Positions 43,601 through 55,600 of a stretch of DNA of 64,000 nucleotides are shown in pieces (positions within the stretch are counted from its first letter, which is position 1; every line of letters starts with the position of its first letter). The DNA lies in assembly GCA_036365455.1 (NCBI GenBank), contig JAWQUS010000023.1:6510001-6574000 (forward strand). Reading direction: 5' to 3'. This DNA comes from Macrosoma leucophasiata (taxonomy: Eukaryota > Arthropoda > Insecta > Lepidoptera > Hedylidae). The translations under genes were made by a program, and so were the position numbers. The notes under the pieces were generated by a model, which was not told where the DNA came from, did no database searches, and was given only the letters and a program-made list of their open reading frames with translations.

Positions 43601-46600
43601 ACGTCAAAGTAGTCTTCGCGTAACGTTTGTAGAAAGTAAATAACGTGTATAGATGTATAGCTATGTATAGACGTTCTCCTCGTACGATAGTTTTGGATAC
43701 GATTTTAATTATTTGCCTTATATCAACTTCAAATAATGTTAGTCATGTGAGAATTTATTATAGGAAGTCATTTTATATAATTAAACCTCTATAATGTAAA
43801 GGATATAGGCAGGAAACGTAATTTTCTTATTATTTTATGTTTTATCATTTTCTTATTTTACGAATGTTTTAGGTTCCTTTTTTAGATGTCACGTTTATTT
43901 GTGTATTGTTTTCGGATAGAGTAATGTTTGTTCTTTGTTTTTATGTACTTTTTATAATAATTAGTCATAGCATATAAAAGTTATTAAGAAATGTTTAAAG
44001 AAATACGCGGAAAATTGTTACATTTTTTATATTTACTTACGAATAACTTTTTAGTCTTTTTATGAATGTTAATAAAACTTATGTACAATAATAGAGAAAA
44101 CTGTAACGATTGTAAATATGTATAACACATGTATGTAACTATGAGAACTTTAAAAATAAAGAAAGAAAACCAGGTCAGACATAACAAAAAATAAGCACAA
44201 ATTCGGGCAAAATACGACCGAAAAATGAGGCTCTCTTTACGGTATTGTTCGAATAATGGGGCTCAGGGCAAATTCCAAAGTATGACATGGTCTCCAGCAA
44301 GTGAAAACAAGTGAAAACAAGTGAAGTAACAAGAAGAAAAAGTGAACCTGGAAGACTGGAAGACTGGAAGACCCCAGTGATTCTACGATAGAATTAGGTC
44401 GTCGGGGTAGGGTTACCAAGGCTTGGCTGGCCTGCTTTTCGGTCATATCACATGTAACCGATTGTTTCTTTACTGAAACACCCCTTCCCCGCACCTCCAC
44501 CCCTCTCACTGGCGGCGCAGATCCAGACCGGCGTATACTGCCATCGGTGTCAACACTACGAGCGGGCATCCGGCGCCGGACGGACAATAGGTCCGCCCGT
44601 ACATTCAAACGCCCGCACATTACGGTCGTGGTGGTTTGCAGGTGCAGTACGTACGTCACTGCATCATAGCTCGCTAGAAGAGCGCCCCACGACATCTGCT
44701 GGTCCTTCGAGCCGGATCTTCGTGTTGAACACCAGACCTACGGACTACTGCCGCCGCTATGCCAGTCACCAGGAGCCACCGAGGAAATTCACCAGCGGAC
44801 CGGCCGGCTGCACCCCGCGCCACAGAAGAGACTCCAGAGACTACGGAATCTTCAGGAACAACGGAATCTTCAGGAACAACGGGATCTTCGAGCACCAACA
44901 CAGAAGGAACACTCACCACATCATACGAATCAAGAGTGACATCGGGAACAGAGACCAAAGAAGACTCTGTGGTGGCTGCTCCTGCCGCTTCTGCTGCTCC
45001 TGCTGCCCCTATCGCACCGACTACGACGGCAACGGGAAATAAGACGCGCTCTACGAAGACAACAAGGCGTCGAGAATTGGAAGCCAAAATGGAATTGGCA
45101 CGTCGTCAATTGGAAGAAGCAAAGGCAGCTGCGGCACTAGCTCAGAGTCAATGGGAGCTGGTCCAGATTGAGAACGAAGATTCCGAAATCGAACAAGAAA
45201 AAGATTGGGAGTCGAACGTCCAAACGTGGGTGCAGTCGACGGTGGACAGGGTGTCCGGGAAGGGGCATCAAGGAGATGTGCCCGGGGAGGGGCACCGGCC
45301 GGAACCGTCCGGGAAGGGGCGGGCCAGCCAACCTCCGACGACCACCGCCGCCGCAGCCGCCGTCAAGCCAGAAGACCAAGCGGAATCATTAAGAAATGGA
45401 AATAAGGAACTTGCGGAGGCCATCGTTAAAGCAATAAGTGTTGCGCCACGACATGTATCAGCATCGCAACCTAACTACGTCCATGAATTACCCAGCTTCG
45501 ACGGAAGAAGCGATGAATGGATCGCCTTCAGGACGGTTTATGAAGACACCGCACCGCTATTTACGGAAGCACAGAATATGGCGCGGCTGCGGCGATCTAT
45601 TAAGGGCACAGCAAGAGAGGCAATCAAGAGCCTGTTATATTCGGAGTGCCCACCTGAAGAAGTACTAGAAGCCCTTCGTCGAAGATTCGGAAGACCAGAA
45701 GCCCTGATCCTGATGGAATTAGAGAAAGTCAAGAGTCTATCCAGGATCCATGAAAACGCACGTGACATTTGCGTGTTCGCCAGCCAAGTGAACAACACCG
45801 TCGCGACTATACGGGGGCTAAGAAAACCTCAGTACCTGCACTCACCAGAGATGGTACGAATCATCGTGAGCAAGATGCCAGCGGTACTGCAATATCGGTG
45901 GTACGACTTCGCCGCCGATGCTACGGATCAAGATCCAGACCTGGTGCAATTAATGAAGTTCCTCAACAGGGAAGCAGACCGATGTGGACCGTACGCGACA
46001 CAAGAAATTATGCATCAATCGCGTCAGCCTCCACGACGTCAATTTGCACACGCCGCTTCGGAACAAACCGAAGAAAAGAAGACCTGTCCACATTGCCAGA
46101 ACGATCATCACCTACTCGAATGTCGCAAATTTCTACAGCTGCCGATGAAGGAACGATGGGACGCCGCTGTCAAGTCAAGATTGTGTTTCAAATGTCTCCA
46201 AGGACGACATCGTAAAGAAACATGCCGACGTCCTCCATGCAAGGTGTGCAAGCGATGGCATCACTTCGTGCTTCATGAAGACCGCGGGGATATCCCGAAG
46301 CCCGAAGAGAAAAAAGAAATTGCGAACAACGTCATGTTATCAGTGAACACGGCAAGGACAGCCAAGGCGTACTTGAAGATGGCTCCCGTTGAACTGTATG
46401 GACCAAGAGGAACTACCCAAGTCTTGGCGTTGCTGGATGAGGGATCAACCGTCACGCTGCTCGATGCCACGGTTGCAAGGCAGATTGGCCTCAAGGGACC
46501 CGTGGAAGCACTCACTCTGGAAACGGTGGGAGGAAAGACCATCACCAAAGGAGACTCCATGAGAGTTAGCGTGAAGACAAAAGGATTGCATCAGACAAAG

Positions 46601-49600
46601 AAAAGAAGTATTTCTGGGGCACGAACCATAGACAACATTAACCTGACGCCTCAGAAACTAGACAAGAAAAGAATAGAAGAATGCGCTCATCTCAAGTCAA
46701 TGACGGACCAGTTATATTATGAAGGAGAGTCACCCAAGCTATTGATCGGACAAGACAATTGGGAGCTCATCGTGTCCAGAGCCACACGCAAAGGGAAAAG
46801 AGGTCAACCCGTAGCATCATTGACCTACCTCGGGTGGGTGCTACACGGGTCCGATGGAACGAGACCGGTGAACTTCGTAACCTGCGCGCACGTATCTTCA
46901 AAGGAAGAAGAATTAGAGAAGATCGTCAAAGAACACTTCGCCGTGGAATCATTAGGAATCCAGCCACGCCGACCGACGACAGATATGGAAGAAAAGGCTC
47001 TGGCAATTTTAGAAGAAACCACAAGAAAACTGGACGATGGGCGCTTCGAGACCGGCTTGCTCTGGAAGAACAAAGAAGGAACCATGCCAGATAACTACAG
47101 ACAAGCCGAGAACAGATTGAAGAACATCGAAAGGAAATTGGACGGGAACGCGGCATTGAAGCAGGAATACGAAGCACAAGTGAAGAATCTTCTCGACAGC
47201 GGCTATGCCGAAGAAGTACAACATGAATCTGCATCGAAGAAGAAATGGTACCTGCCCCATTTCGCCGTGACACACCCCACCAAGAAGAAGATAAGGTTGG
47301 TCTTTGATGCCGCTGCCAAATGCCAAGGGAAAAGCCTCAACGACGAGTTGCTGCCGGGACCAGATCTGTTGCAGTCACTATTTGGAGTACTTCTGCGGTT
47401 CCGCCAGAAACCAATCGCTGTGGTAGCAGATATCAAGGAGATGTTTCTGCAGGTGAAAATGCGGGAAGAAGATCGAGACAGCCTTCGATTTCTATGGAGG
47501 GGAGACCAGCGAAGTGAAACGCCGAAGGAGTATAGAATGACATCGGTCATCTTCGGCGCCGCCTGTTCCCCGAGTGCTGCTATCTTCGTAAAGAACAAGA
47601 ATGCGACTGAACATCAAGAAGAATATCCCGAAGCAGCACGAGCCATCGAACGTAATCATTACATGGACGATTACCTACACAGCTTCGGGACAAGTCAAGA
47701 AGCAGTCGAGATAGCCAGCCAAGTGAGCCTGATCCACAAGAAGGCCGGGTTCGAGCTGAGGGGCTGGGCTTCTAACGATGAAGAAGTTTTGAAGACGCTC
47801 ACCCCAGAAGAAAACAGCAAAGAAGTAGAGTTGGGGACTAAAGAAGAGAAGACATTGGGTTTGAGATGGTTCACCAAAGGCGACGAGATCGGGTTCAGAA
47901 CGTGTCTTCGCAATATACATGAAGAGGTGGTCGAACAGAAGAGAGTGCCAACCAAACGAGAAGTCACCAGCGCCGTGATGTCAACATTCGATCCATTGGG
48001 GCTAGCATCGCCAGTGCTCATCCAAGGCAAGAAACTCATTCAGAGTATATGGAGGAGCGGCGTCGGATGGGACGACAACATCACAGAAGAAGACAACAAG
48101 ATTTGGTCAGACTACCTAGACAGCCTGCAGCTACTAAAGGATCTTCGGGTACCAAGGCGCGTCACGCAGTCCAACACCGAGGGGGAGCTTCACGTTTTCG
48201 TCGACGCAAGTGAAGAAGCCTACGCCTGCGCGATCTACCTGAGGCAACGCGACGAAGACGGCGGACATCGAGTGACACTTTTAGCGGGCAAAGCTAGAGT
48301 CACTCCCCTGAAACCGGTGTCCATTCCAAGGCTGGAGCTGCAAGCTGCGCTACTGGGATCCAGAATGGCGCGGTCGATTGAAGAGGAGCTGGACATCATG
48401 GTCGCCAAGAAAGTCTATTGGAGCGACTCCAGCACAGTCCTAGCATGGATCAAATCAGACCCTAGGACCTTCAAGCCGTTCGTAGCACATCGTTTGGCGG
48501 AAATCGAAGACACAACGAAACCTCAAGAATGGCGCTGGGTACCTACGGCTCAGAACCCAGCTGACGACGCGACGAGAAACGTACCCAGAGACTTCGGGAG
48601 CGACCATAGATGGTTCCACGGACCTGCGTTCCTGGCACTAGAAGAGGAGGATTGGCCGAAGCCGCGCACCATCAAGACAGAGCCCACCGGCGAAGAAAAG
48701 GAGAAGCCGATTGTGGGAACTACGAAGACCGTAGACAAACACCCGACACCGGACCCAGTCAGGTTCTCCTCCTGGACCCGGTTGGTGAGGACAACTGCAA
48801 GAGTGCTTCAGTTCGTCGACCTGTGCCGAAAGAAGAAGCTGCCAGTGAACGTGTCCCGCAAGTCTGAGCGTCAAGATCCTACCTGGAAAAGCAACAAGAA
48901 AAAAGCCAAGGTAGCCATGAAGCCCGTGAACAAGAAGACCCAAGAAAGAAGATTGATTCCCCTTGAACCCGACCAAATGAAGACTGCTGAGAAGATTTTA
49001 TTACGAAGAAGCCAAGAAGAGAGCTTCCATGAAGAAGTACGCTGCGTCGAGAAGATGAAACCATTCGAGAGGAACAGCAAACTTAAGAAACTGGATGTCG
49101 TCATAGAAGATGGATTACTACGACTCCGAGGAAGAATCGACGCAGCGAGACATGTCCGGCAAGACAAGAGACCTGTGGTGCTAGACAGCAAGCACTACAT
49201 CACCAGATTGCTCATCGCACACTACCACGAAGAGTTCAACCATGGCAACCACGCGACGGTGATCAACGAGTTGAGGCAGCGCTACTGGATCCTGGGGCTA
49301 CGATCTGCAGTGAGATCGACGGTTCATCGGTGTCAGTGGTGCAAAGTATACCGCGGCACGCCACAGCTTCAGCCGATGGGGAATCTCCCGCTGGAGCGAC
49401 TACGACATGGAGAACCACCATTCACATGCACCGCCGTAGACTACTTCGGGCCTATGATCGTCACGGTAGGCCGACGTCATGAGAAGAGATGGGGCGCCCT
49501 GTTCACGTGCCTCACAACTAGAGCCGTTCACGTCGAGCTAGCAGCGTCTCTGTCAACGGACTCCATGATTCTGGCGCTGCGACGGATGACTGCGAGACGG

Positions 49601-52600
49601 GGAATGCCAAGGACGATCTTCAGCGACAACGGTACGAACTTCGTGGGGGCCAACAAAGAACTTCAAGAAGCCTTCGCCAGCCTCAACAAAGATGACCTCA
49701 TCACCGCTGCAGAACGTATGAGCATCAAGTGGAAGTTCATACCACCTGGAGCTCCGAACATGGGGGGAGCATGGGAACGCCTGGTCCGGTCCATCAAAAC
49801 GGCCCTGGCGGTGACCCTCAAGGAAAGACACCCCAGAGAAGAGGTTCTACATACACTGCTGCTAGAGGCGGAGCATCTGGTGAACTCGAGACCGCTTATA
49901 GAAGCCGATGAAGACACTGAAGAAGGTGCCCTCACTCCCAACCACTTCCTAATTGGGAGATCCTGCGGCACCCGACTGGGAACTTTCACCGACGACGACC
50001 TCACCGACCGGCGTGCATGGAGAGTAGCTCAGCGACTGACCGACCACTTCTGGAGCAGATGGGTGAAAGAGTACCTTCCAACTCTGATCCCGAGAAGAAT
50101 CGACGCGAGGGCTGCTACGAGAGACCTGCAGTGTGGAGACACAGTCCTCATAGTGGACTCCACGCTGCCACGAGAAACCTGGCCGAGAGGCGAGGTGGTC
50201 CGAACCTACCCAGGACCCGACGGGCGCACTCGAGTACTAGAAGTGCGCACTACCGGGGGCGTGCTGAAGCGCCCCAGCTCCAAGCTGGTGCTACTGGTGC
50301 CAGCGCAGCGCGACAACGAGCGGACAACCGTCGAGATCGACGGCAGAGCATCGACCAGCGAGCCAGACTGCGGGGAGGCAGCCATCGCACCAAGTCGAGA
50401 GCACCGAGTCGCCGGGCCAGGAGTTGGTGCTTCGCACGAGGGGGAGGATGTCGGCGACGACCACGGACAAAGGTGATCAATTAATGTGTTTGTGTGACAA
50501 AGACCAAAAGTGTAAGTGTACGTCAAAGTAGTCTTCGCGTAACGTTTGTAGAAAGTAAATAACGTGTATAGATGTATAGCTATGTATAGACGTTCTCCTC
50601 GTACGATAGTTTTGGATACGATTTTAATTATTTGCCTTATATCAACTTCAAATAATGTTAGTCATGTGAGAATTTATTATAGGAAGTCATTTTATATAAT
50701 TAAACCTCTATAATGTAAAGGATATAGGCAGGAAACGTAATTTTCTTATTATTTTATGTTTTATCATTTTCTTATTTTACGAATGTTTTAGGTTCCTTTT
50801 TTAGATGTCACGTTTATTTGTGTATTGTTTTCGGATAGAGTAATGTTTGTTCTTTGTTTTTATGTACTTTTTATAATAATTAGTCATAGCATATAAAAGT
50901 TATTAAGAAATGTTTAAAGAAATACGCGGAAAATTGTTACATTTTTTATATTTACTTACGAATAACTTTTTAGTCTTTTTATGAATGTTAATAAAACTTA
51001 TGTACAATAATAGAGAAAACTGTAACGATTGTAAATATGTATAACACATGTATGTAACTATGAGAACTTTAAAAATAAAGAAAGAAAACCAGGTCAGCCA
51101 TAACAAAAAATAAGCACAAATTCGGGCAAAATACGACCGAAAAATGAGGCTCTCTTTACGGTATTGTTCGAATAATGGGGCTCAGGGCAAATTCCAAAGT
51201 ATGACATGGTCTCCAGCAAGTGAAAACAAGTGAAAACAAGTAAAGTAACAAGAAGAAAAAGTGAACCTGGAAGACTGGAAGACTGGAAGACCCCAGTGAT
51301 TCTACGATAGAATTAGGTCGTCGGGGTAGGGTTACCAAGGCTTGGCTGGCCTGCTTTTCGGTCATATCACATGTAACCGATTGTTTCTTTACTGAAACAC
51401 CCCTTCCCCGCACCTCCACCCCTCTCACTGGCGGCGCAGATCCAGACCGGCGTATACTGCCATCGGTGTCAACACTACGAGCGGGCATCCGGCGCCGGAC
51501 GGACAATAGGTCCGCCCGTACATTCAAACGCCCGCACATTACGGTCGTGGTGGTTTGCAGGTGCAGTACGTACGTCACTGCATCATAGCTCGCTAGAAGA
51601 GCGCCCCACGACACTATGTTTTTGTCAAAGAATGCCATAAATCAAAAATTGTTAAAAGTTGTAAAAAAAAATACCTAAGTCTATTATAATCCAATACAAG
51701 TTTTATTTAGCTTGGCTAATTTCAAATGTATAAGTAGTCCTAAATTACTTATGTATGAAGAAATGCATTACTACTTACTACATAAAAAAATATATAAACA
51801 TACTGAATTCTTTTTTCCCTACACTGTGCGTGGCCCGACACGCACTTGATCGGTTTTTTTTTTACTGAAATTTTATCTTCTTTAACAGTGTTGGGCACTT
51901 TTTGTAATGGGTAAAAAATGTTAGGCTCGCGTCAGCACACGTGACCTGATAGAAAATTCCTAAGACGGAGGGGGGTAGACTGCTGGAGCGGCATAGGAGA
52001 GAAGGTTTCTCCCACTGCTGTTTCGTTTAATTCGTTTAGGCGGCGCAGTGCGCTTGTGCGAATATGCGTGTATGTTACAGCATGCTGCTGTAGGACTGAA
52101 ACGAATTTGGCATTCCTTCGTTCTATTAAAGTAAAAAGTGTAAAATTTTTAATGTAAGTAATATAAATTGTCATGACGACGTATCAATAACTTTTAACTA
52201 TAGGAAAATAAAAGGATATTGCAAGAAGTAAGCAAAGCAATTACCTACTCAGTTGTTTGACTTCCTTTCACTTAAAGAAAATTTCAAAGACCACTTTAAA
52301 CATGGACATCATTCGGCTGGAGTGATGAAATAGCCAATTCTCTGACCTGACATTCGCAATGAGCGAAGAGCGCGTCCCGGGACACGGCGGCGACCATGTC
52401 GGGGCAGAGGGGCGCGTCGAGCGCCAGCCGCCCGCCGCCCAGCGCGCGGTACCCCATCGCGTGCAGCAGCTCCTCCGCCCCCACGAGGTTCGCCTCCACC
52501 TCGTGCTTGTAGAAACCCGAGTATAACTGCAAATTTATGCCAAATAAATTATTGACTGAAATTTTTTTTTAATTTTTTTAACTGCCTCGGTAGCCTAGTG

Positions 52601-55600
52601 GTTGCAGGCCACTACTACTACATTGAGGTCCTGGGTTCGATTCCCGGGTAGGGGGTTATCAGAAATAGTGGTGTAAAGTCCTTTATTTCTGTTACTATTG
52701 GGATTTTTCAATTTTCTGGAATTTTCCCAGTATCTCGAAGTTTGGTAATGTGCCCGGAGATGTCATCAGGCTCGCCACCTGTTACATGGGCCAAAACGTA
52801 ACCGGAGAATCGTGGGTGTTTGCATGTATGATCGAATGCATGCATTTACCTCCGCCTACCCCTTCGGGGATTACAGGCGTGAAATTAAGTTTTTAAATTT
52901 TTGAGTTTTAGTTTGATTGGCAATACACACACTTTTCTATGAAAACTGCTTCAACCATTGTAAGTGGGTGGAGCTTATCTTGGCGCGAAAATATACACCA
53001 ATTAAGCGCGAGGCAATTACACCTGACTTCACCTGATTAGTGTTTGATCGTACCATGATCGCGCAACAAAATGTCACAAGAATGGCGTATTATCACTTTG
53101 TACACGAGTATAAAGATGTGATTATACTAGAAAATCGAGATGTCCGTCGATTTCCATGTGAATGAGTAAGTGAGTGAGCTGGCAATACTCCCTGTTTTGA
53201 CACGATATATTTGATAACGGACAATGTAATATCGTGTTTTACTTAAAAAAATAACAAAATTATAACATGCCATTGATGTTAAGTGATAACTGCAGCCTAT
53301 AGACACACACACACAAAGACCAGAGGTCAAAATGCAGATGCGTTACCTCTTCTGTGGCCTTAGGTGTTATGTCTCTGTGACAGTTATTACGGGACCTATA
53401 CCATCTAACCGGAACACGATAGTGCTCAACACAACCATTTGGAGGCAGATAGGTTAGGTAATGTAATGGTGCCTACTCCCTTGAGTCCCTTCACTGGTAG
53501 TCTACCATCATTAAATTTCTCGAAAATAAAAGATGCGAATGAAAAGCACCTATATTCATTCGCATTATTTTATTTTCGAGAAGTCGGCGATAAATAAGAA
53601 TTTATTTTCAGAAAGACGATACATCGGTATGAAGAGGATATTAAATTTCATCTTCAGTAACAACCTTCTGCCTCTTCAGTAACAATGAAAAACATTGAGT
53701 ATCACTTCCTTGCGGTTGATGACACTGGTTAGAATTACCAGTAACGTAATTATTATATGAATCGCTCGTATCCCCGATGGGCTTCACATGCATACTGTTT
53801 ACATTTTTATGGTAAGCAATGCCAACATATAGGAACATGAAACCAGAGATTTCAATAGTTCGTTTTTTTATGTAACGAATGTGGGCAACAAGCATGCAGC
53901 TCACATTGATGTTAAAGTGATGACTGCACCCTATAGACACCTACACAAACACCAGAAGTCAAAATGCAGATGCGTTGCCACCCCTGAGACCTAATTTGTC
54001 ATGTCTCTGTGATAGTTATTACGGGCCATACATTACAATATAACCGGACAAGATTGTACTGAACACTACTACGAGTATTTAGCGGCAGATAAATTAGGTA
54101 ATGCGGTGGTGCCTACGCCCTCGCACGTTCTCTCGCTAGTTTTTGCACTGGAACTCTACCACCAGAAGAGATAGATGCGTCAGTGCCGGAAATTACCACC
54201 TGACCAGAACACGACACTACTAAACACTACCATTAGAAGCAAGTAGATTAGGTAATGCGGTGGTGCCTACGCTCTCGAGCTTCGTCGCTCTACCACCAGT
54301 GATATAAGGATGCAAACTTTTCACAATATGTATCTCTTTTTGTAGTTGCTGGCCAATATTAGGAGTAAGAAATAAGCTCTTATGTTCCAGATAAAATATG
54401 TTGATCCCCAAAAGCACTCCGCGATTTAGGTTTTTACTTAAACATTGTCAACTCTGTCCACCTTGGTTGAACGATCTTTACAAAAATGAAACTCAGGTGC
54501 CTGATTTATAATTTGTTAAGTTAATAATAAAATCAGTATGTAAACGTTAAGCCTGGGTTCCACCAAGATATTTGTTAAAGTTATGGTACATTTCACATGT
54601 TTCTCTAACTTTAACAGATTTCTTTAAGTTAGAGAAGGATGTGAAATACCCAGGCTTAGTGTTAAGTGCAAGTGACAAGTGCAGGTGCAAAGTTAAGTGT
54701 TCAGAAACTGAGTGTATTTTACTGTCAAGAAACCGTCCCATACCGCACACCCGCGTACTTACGGCGCGCAGCACGCAGCGCTTATACTGTATCGCAAGTT
54801 TATAAAAAGGTACTTAATAACCATGAAGTGGAGCTAGGAACAGACCATGTGGGTTCGATTCTCGGCTAAGGGCGTTTCGGAGAGACACATAAGAGGTCAG
54901 TGGCAGTGCAACTTTCGCTCTAGTCATTGGTCAGTCAGTAATCCAACATTTTTTGGGAGGGAGGGTTCTCCCAAACAACACAACAACTATCTTTCAACAA
55001 ATCTCACCCGTATAACTTTGTACTCCTTCCGCCATGGCTGCATCAGGAGGTTGCCGGCATATCTGGCTAACGCCGCCCACCCAATTCCGGCCCTGTACGC
55101 GCTGTAGTCCGCCAACTCGTTGATCGACCGCTGGAACACCTTGCTCGTCTGCGTGATGCTGAATTTCAATTCGTGAGGCACTAACGACAGGTACTCCTTT
55201 ATGTAACCTTAAAACAAAATCGAAGGTTGCATAAATAACATATAGGGGAGAGTCGGACATATTGTACCAGTTTTCAGATTTTGCAAAATATCTTTTTTTG
55301 ATATTAATTGAAATAAATTCTTTATCTTGATTCACATAGTTTATAATCTCATTTAACATGTGCCGCAACGTCAACACCATACTCTTATCGAATTTCACAC
55401 AATATGCGTTTCCCTGAAGGCTTTCCTTCGGTACAATTTACCCAACTAGTCGGATTAATCGTACCACAGGTTAGGTAAATCGTACCTCCAAGACACTTAT
55501 TAACATGCTAATAAATAAAAAAAAGAGGTTTAATAAATAGACAAAATAAATTGATAATATTTTAATTATTAATGAAAAAATGCTGACACCCACAAGAACC

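Larger units (their letters stand above)
43530..51613 (+). mobile_element. Complete Bel-Pao LTR retrotransposon in tamo intron 3
   Basis: This 8084-bp element has two 1165-bp LTRs, CTATG duplications, a tRNA-Tyr-type primer site, one uninterrupted gag-pol frame and a polypurine tract, with no env-like frame. It lies antisense to tamo, about 820 bp from exon 3 and 380 bp from exon 4. The near-identical LTRs and intact frame mean a recent insertion that may still be mobile-competent. Assignment to Bel-Pao rests on the DUF1759 gag region, DUF1758-type protease, A17/Pao region after the RT, and the C-terminal DUF5641-like domain. Confidence 0.97.

Noticed and set aside
44237..51638. Open frames inside the two LTRs and antisense to gag-pol
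   Set aside because: LTR and shadow frames. They occur identically in both LTRs and show no domain.
52583..52660. tRNA gene candidate
   Set aside because: A and B boxes are present but there is no closing acceptor stem, and it continues into a SINE body found elsewhere.
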